Positions 59,610 to 64,000 of a stretch of DNA of 64,000 nt are shown here, piece by piece (position 1 is the first letter of the stretch; every line of letters begins with the position of its first letter). The position numbers and the translations under genes were made by a program. The DNA is from Nageia nagi (taxonomy: Eukaryota; Pinophyta): positions 38,750,001 through 38,814,000 of the forward strand of contig JBITNC010000002.1 of the NCBI GenBank assembly GCA_050084985.1, written 5' to 3'. The notes beneath the pieces are model-generated. The model did no database searches. It was not told the DNA's origin and was given only the letters and a program-made list of their open reading frames with translations.

Positions 59610-60960
59610 ACTTGATTGTTGGATACCATTTTCTCCAACCATATAACTAGAAAGGGAGAGCTACTCTCCTCCATTAATCATTCCTATATGTCAAACATTA
59701 ATCTTGTCAATAATTATGCAATAGGTGCGGTTGGTAAAGCCATGCTTGTGGTACTTACCAAACATGGAACGAAGAAGGTGAATGATTTTTATCCCACTCC
59801 AGATGTGGCTCACTGTTTACTTAGTGTTGGGCAAATTATGGTAATGGGAACAAGCATGTTACTACTATTCACATGATTGGAAATTAGTTATTTCCATTGT
59901 AGCTTGGAGATAAAAGGGATATTCTTCTTGCAAATGTGATTGTAAATAACTTGTATTGGTTATGATGTCTTAAATTTTGTCACTTGAATTTTAACAATTT
60001 GAAGCTATCTCATGATCTTGTGCATGGTTTGCCTATTATTAAAGATCCAAAATATGTTTGTGAATCTTGTATTTTGGTCAATCAAGACAAAAAATTGATC
60101 AATGAAAAGTATGAAGGGCCTCATTATCACTAAAATTAGTGGATACTAATTTATGTGAATCAATTCAATCCAAGAGTATTGGTGCGAATTCCTATTGCCT
60201 CATTCTTATTGATGATTTTAGTAGAATATGCTAGGTTTATTTTGTCAAACATAAAGATGCTACATTTGGGTGTTTTAAGGAATTCAAGAAGTTAGTTGAG
60301 AATGACAGTGAGCATAAAATTAAATGTGTAAAACAAATAGATGGGAAGAGCATACCTCTAATGAATTTACTAAGTTTTGCAAGGAAAATAGTATTAAAAG
60401 GTAATATACTACAACCTATACTCAACAAAATGGACTAGATAAGAGAAAAATACAACACTCATTGAAATGGAAAGATGTTTATTACAATCCAAAAAATTGC
60501 ATACCATGTATTGGGATGAAGCAATGAGAACATCAAAATATATTTTAAATAGATTATTAACTAGTACAGTTGAAGGAAAGACCCTTTTTGAGGCTTCGTA
60601 TGATAAGAAGCCAACTATCTCACATTTCAATATTTTTTGTTGTTTGGCATATGCTCATGTGTTAAAAAAAAAAGAAAAAAATTGGAAGCAAAGAGTGAAC
60701 CATGTGTGTTCATTGGGTATAGTAAAGAGAGTAAAACATATACTCTTTACAATCCCAAAACTAGAAAAATAGTTGTGTCAAGGGATGTCATTTTTAAGGA
60801 GAGGAAAGTATCTGGATAGCAACAAAAATGCATTGTGGATATTGGAGAAGTGCCCATCCATGAAAATACTTAAAAAAGAAGGTTGTGCAACCCAAGAGAT
60901 CAAATTATCTTCCAAATCTTCAATTGGTGCCTTAAAGTCCTCTGTTAAGTACCTCTAATG
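59610..60960 (+). pseudogene. Copia protease and integrase
   Basis: The protease reads WLLDTIFSNHITRKGELLSS (DSG altered to DTI) and HCLLSVGQIM. GAG-pre-integrase has LKFCHLNFNNLKLSHDLVHG near 59980. The integrase core reads VDTNLCESIQ, where the first catalytic Asp of the family is Asn, then LILIDDFSRIC-VYFVKHKD, FKEFKKLVENDSEHKIKCVK, QQNG near 60425 and RCLLQSKKLHTMYWDEAMRT near 60472. LTSTVEGKTLFEASYDKKPT and a VFIGYSKESKTYTLYNPKTR segment follow. Frameshifts near 60180, 60430 and 60660. RT is missing. Confidence 0.9.
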
Positions 60961-61100
60961 GCTTCAAATCTACTCCTACTTCTACTTCAAGTGAGGGTTC
61001 TCCCAATGTGATTCAAGAAGTTATGAAGACAAAAAGAGGTAAAAAAAATTCAAAACCATACTCCTTCTCAAGTTTGAGATCTAAATTTTCATCAAAGGCT

Positions 61101-61259
61101 TACTAGAAATCAAATTCATTAAATATAAGAGTTTGTGAAACAATTTAGTGATATGGAAATAGATGAAGATCCAAAGTTTTGACCTTCTATTGTGTTACAT
61201 TCTTCTCTAAGTAGCATGCTACATATTTGTTGTGGGATAAAAACTCTTAACATAAAAAA
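61101..61259. other. Junction between copia remnant and duplicated gene flank
   Basis: Not assigned; the copia reading fades out and the similarity to the dioxygenase upstream region starts in or just after this interval. Confidence 0.35.
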
Positions 61260-61878
61260 TGTGTCTTCCCCTTCACAAGTTACATACTCATACACTATGA
61301 GTTTAAAATAATAAACATAAAAGGAAATAAAAGTCATCTTGTGGGTGGGCTCTATTTTTCCCTACAAGAACATTGTAATTTATCTTTCTTTGCATTATGC
61401 AAGTTTGAGATGCTCCTGCATCACATAATAGATTGAATGCCTATCCTTTTATTTTAATTCTTCAAGATAATATCAATCCATTATACTTGCAATATCTTTA
61501 GGTCTATACATAGAGGCTATGAATACTAAAGTTTCATAAGAATTTCATGGTCTTATTTTTTTTATAGATACAGTCTATAACTCTCCTAGTTTAATATAAT
61601 GAATTTATGGGTTTTTATCTTCATTGTATTATAAACTTATTTTTTATTCTTCTATAATGGCTATAGCTAATTTTAAAAGGAGTTTCCTCAAGTGATGAAA
61701 ATATTTTATTAAAGTTGAGGGAATTGATGAAATTACAAAAACCTGTACAAGTCATACCAAAAAGATACATCAAAAGCAGTGAGGACAATCACCATCAACA
61801 TTTTAGTGATTAACATATAAAGATTACACAACCATAACATAGACAACAAGTGTATAGTAGGATTGTCAAAGTTTTTTT
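61260..61878 (+). pseudogene. Broken copy of the dioxygenase promoter, leader and exon 1
   Basis: Parallels 27300-27910. The TATA region GGTCTATACATAG (61500) matches GGCCTATAAATACAG; AAGTTTCATAAGAA matches AAGTTTCATATGAA; the leader TTATCTTCATTGT matches TTATCTGCATTGT. The start codon at 61657 opens MAIANFKRSFLK, with VEGIDEITK following, against MAGVDFKGSLPK and VEGIDEIAK in the intact gene. Stops, a deletion of about 25-30 bp and frameshifts break it. The match ends at GATTGTCAAAG, where a retroelement LTR starts at 61879. Because upstream DNA is included, it arose by genomic duplication, not by reverse transcription. Later exons are not in the window. Confidence 0.8.
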
Positions 61879-62005
61879 TGTTGGAAACTTAATCCTTAGG
61901 GATTAAAGTAATTTGTGATTATTAATAGTTTTAGGTGTGTGAGTATGCAAGTATTTATAAGAGATCAAATTAATACAATACTTGGCTTTTGGAGTTTCTC
62001 CTTCA
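61879..62005 (+). repeat. 127-bp LTR
   Basis: TG...CA ends (TGTTGGAAAC ... TTCTCCTTCA), followed by AG and the primer site. Its first ten bases equal those of the copia LTR at 58000, but the rest differs. Confidence 0.6.
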
Positions 62006-62007
62006 AG

Positions 62008-62020
62008 TGGTATCAAAGCC
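62008..62020 (+). promoter_or_regulatory. Primer-binding site (tRNA-Met type)
   Basis: TGGTATCAAAGCC, one change from TGGTATCAGAGCC, placed two bases after the LTR. Confidence 0.8.
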
Positions 62021-62059
62021 TCATTGGAGAAGATCTAGAGAACTCCATTGCCCATCCTC

Positions 62060-63480
62060 CAAAGATGAGCGTTTGAAGTTTTTTGTGTTGGTTCGTAGTT
62101 TCAGCTGTGGTTATGAAGATTTGAATCTGTTATGGGGATTTGAATCTGTTGAAGAGAGGCAGAGGACTACCCTAGAGATATGAATGATGGCCAGAGGGGC
62201 CATGAGAGAAGATCATGTAGAGAAAGGGGTGTTGGAGTGCATCTCCTTGCATGGATCATGAGAAGAGCCTATGTGGAGAAAGGGGTGTGTCTTGGACTGC
62301 ACCTCCCCACATGGAGCCTGAGGAAGAGAAGAAAGTGCCTCATAGAGGAGGCATCGCACAACTGAAAGATGTTGTAAGGGATGTGAACCATTTATTCATA
62401 CCCAAGAGATTATGAATGCTACCGTGGAATGAGCCATTTAATCTACTAGGGCTTTGATCAAGAGAAAGAATGGGGGAGTTTGGAAGGCTTCTGTGATACG
62501 AAGAAATATCATTTGAAATAGAGCTTGAGTGTTTGAGAAACAATGGATTGGAAGCAAAGGATTCCAGTATGAGTATGATAGTGCTTGTTCAACTCCTTAT
62601 GTAAGCACACCATCCAGCCCCGCAAGGTTTTCTGGTGCGGGTTTTTTCTTTAGCACCCCTACGAGTCTCGTAAGAGCTTACCAGTTTGAGAATAGTAACA
62701 TTCTTTCCTGTGATTTATAGACTAGTGGAAAGATGGAGGATGAAGGTGAGAACTTAGTGGTTTCTCCTGGTGGTTCTGATTTTGAGTTCAGTGCTAGATT
62801 TACGAAGTTTGAAGGAGGAGCAGTTTCTATCGATGAGCTATTCTAAAATGGGCAGATTCGACCCATGAAGGTGGCTCTACATGGGGAGGCACCATTGTGG
62901 TCAGTGCTTGGTGTGGAAGAGAACAAAGTGGCATCACTGGTGGAAGAAGGTTCAAGGGGCCATGATAGAGGGATTTGGAGAGAGAATTCATTGCACCATC
63001 GGTGGACGAGGTCTCTTTCTCCGTTGCATAGCGAGCCTCAGTGGGCTACGGAGATGACGGAGCCTGCACATGATGAGGGAGATGCAAAGTTTATCTATCT
63101 TGAATGTAAGGATGTGGTGGCATGGATATCTTCACTGTTGGGAAGTCAAAATCGAATAGAAGCAATGGTTAAATGCGATAAGGTAGTAGCAGACTGAGAA
63201 AGAAGATGTAGAGCGCATTAAGGCACATGGAAATTATGCAAAAAGTGGAGAACGGGTCAGTTGCCATGGAGGGCATGACTACATGTGGAGATAATAGTAG
63301 TCTCACTGTGTAGAGACCCTAGGCATGCTGGAACTGTGGAGGAGACCATTCTCTGATGACTACCTGAATCAACCAGGCCAAATGGTGGACCAAGTGGGGT
63401 CTGGAATAGAACCACCAAGAGCCATGGCATGAACGAGTCTGAGGAGATGGATGGAATGCAATTGGAGAGAGACAGATGTG
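62060..63480 (+). pseudogene. Gag-like coding region, broken
   Basis: Open pieces at 62060-62183, 62180-62365, 62529-62720 and 62865-63197 are joined by frameshifts. Readable parts include EDEGENLVVSPGGSDFEFSA, FTKFEGGAVSIDELF and VALHGEAPLWSVLGVEENKV. A zinc knuckle CWNCGGDHSLMTT at 63326 (CX2CX4H, last Cys replaced) is preceded by basic residues, so it is probably gag. The fourth ligand is lost. G+C is much higher than in the adjacent DNA, which suggests a younger insertion with less cytosine decay. Family not identified. Confidence 0.45.
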
Positions 63481-63589
63481 GATACTAGCACCATGCTCAT
63501 GCCATCATTGAGCCCATTGTTCACCTACCCTGTGTGCATTTCTAAAACTAGCATACATTTTATTTTGGATACTGTTGTTTCCAAAAATA

Positions 63590-64000
63590 GAAAACTCCTC
63601 ACACATTTAATCTTATGTTCACATTCATTCTCAACCATCTCTTTGAATTCTTTAAAAAATTCAAATGCTTCATCTTTATGCTTCAAAAAATAGACCCAAC
63701 ACATTCTACTAAAATCATCAATGAAGGTGAGAAAATAAGAACTCATACCAAGACTTTTATTTTGCATTGGTCCACATAAATTAGTATGAACCAACTGTAG
63801 TGGGAATGAGGCCCTCCATGCTTTCCCATGATCAAATTTCTTGCCTTGTTTGCTTGCCCAACACACAACCTTCACAAACTAATTTTGGATTTTCAACAAG
63901 AGGTAAACCATGAACTAGCTTATGAGATAGTTTCAAACTAATGAAATTTACATGTCCAAATCTAAGATGCCATAACCAAGACTCATCTTTAATAGCCACA
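63590..64000 (-). pseudogene. Copia GAG-pre-integrase and integrase start, runs off the window
   Basis: The minus strand from 64000 reads DESWLWHLRFGHVNFISLKL, SHKLVHGLPLVENPKLVCEG and CVLGKQ, the HHCC GAG-pre-integrase domain with its ligands intact. After a frameshift near 63845 it reads GKAWRASFPLQLVHTNLCGP (first catalytic Asp changed to Asn), FLTFIDDFSRMCWVYFLKHK, FKEFKEMVENECEHKIKCVR. Similarity stops near 63590, so it is truncated there. It belongs to the same subfamily as the copia at 58000-61100 but is better preserved. Confidence 0.9.

Larger units (their letters stand above)
58000..61100 (+). mobile_element. Ty1/copia element, plus strand, 3' part missing
   Basis: LTR (58000-58539), primer-binding site, gag with a CCHC knuckle, protease, GAG-pre-integrase and integrase in copia order; reading ends near 60960-61100 with no RT or RNase H and no second LTR. 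The right edge therefore is a deletion, and the adjacent sequence from about 61260 is dioxygenase promoter DNA. Confidence 0.8.
61879..63520 (+). mobile_element. LTR element with very short LTR inserted in the dioxygenase copy
   Basis: The LTR (127 bp) starts TGTTGGAAACTTAATCC immediately after broken exon 1 and ends CTTCA; a tRNA-Met primer site follows at 62008. Interior 62020-63480 is GC-richer than all neighbours and holds decayed gag-like frames with a zinc knuckle. No protease, RT or integrase of its own is seen before a minus-strand copia fragment begins near 63590. The LTR size fits TRIM-like elements, but the interior is longer than typical TRIMs. The second LTR is not in the window. 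Confidence 0.6.

Noticed and set aside
1-64000. tRNA, rRNA, CRISPR or prokaryote-type operons
   Set aside because: No cloverleaf, rRNA core or regularly spaced short repeat with unique spacers was seen; the tandem arrays are direct and diverged, without spacers.

Overview
This is a nuclear plant window, most likely from a gymnosperm and plausibly a conifer. The reasons are an intron-bearing land-plant dioxygenase gene, very AT-rich flanks, long stretches without genes, and many old, nested and mutationally decayed LTR retrotransposons and LINEs. No rRNA, tRNA, CRISPR or prokaryote-type gene organisation was seen. The lineage is an inference from sequence character and was not checked by any search.

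Only one gene looks intact: a four-exon 2-oxoglutarate/Fe(II)-dependent dioxygenase (27665-29126, + strand, 365 aa) with a TATA box, all Fe(II) and 2OG ligands, and a GC-AG first intron. A second, broken copy of its promoter, 5' leader and exon 1 lies in the same orientation about 34 kb downstream (about 61260-61878). That copy is cut by a retrotransposon with very short LTRs, so the window records a segmental (tandem) duplication followed by loss of one copy.

Layout. 1-1000: remnant of a Ty3/gypsy gag of Tat-like type. 1340-13685: a minus-strand Ty3/gypsy element with LTRs of about 0.7 kb, gag, protease, RT, RNase H and the C-terminal end of integrase; a 5.6-kb L1-type LINE (5030-10590, minus) and a decayed orphan ORF sit inside its RT region. 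14050-15860: a minus-strand plant-mobile-domain-like pseudogene, followed by a plus-strand polypurine tract and LTR start at 18006-18020, compatible with the 3' end of a Tat-type element carrying an antisense extra ORF. 18880-19090: an unidentified short ORF. 20600-23130: GC-richer LTR-like pieces. 23890-24110: a possible gene tail. 27285-29126: the dioxygenase. 30540-34560: a plus-strand LINE with an APE endonuclease and RT, different from the first LINE.

35440-39870: a minus-strand element made of two 1.6-kb direct repeats with a primer-binding-like site and only about 0.6 kb between them. 39870-47642: a plus-strand Ty3/gypsy element (LTRs about 0.3 kb, gag, protease, no RT or IN) whose gag is split by a 4.6-kb composite insertion (40660-45245); that insertion carries its own direct repeats and an orphan ORF. 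49330-52090: diverged tandem repeats. 53078-53900: a PPR pseudogene. 56789-57098: a 156-bp tandem duplication. 58000-61100: a Ty1/copia element. 61879-63480: a retroelement with a 127-bp LTR. 63590-64000: the start of another copia pol, minus strand.

No multi-gene system was found. The most informative points are the nested insertion history, the dioxygenase and its broken duplicate, the GC-AG intron, and a gag-like or extra-ORF family that occurs in two unrelated places.
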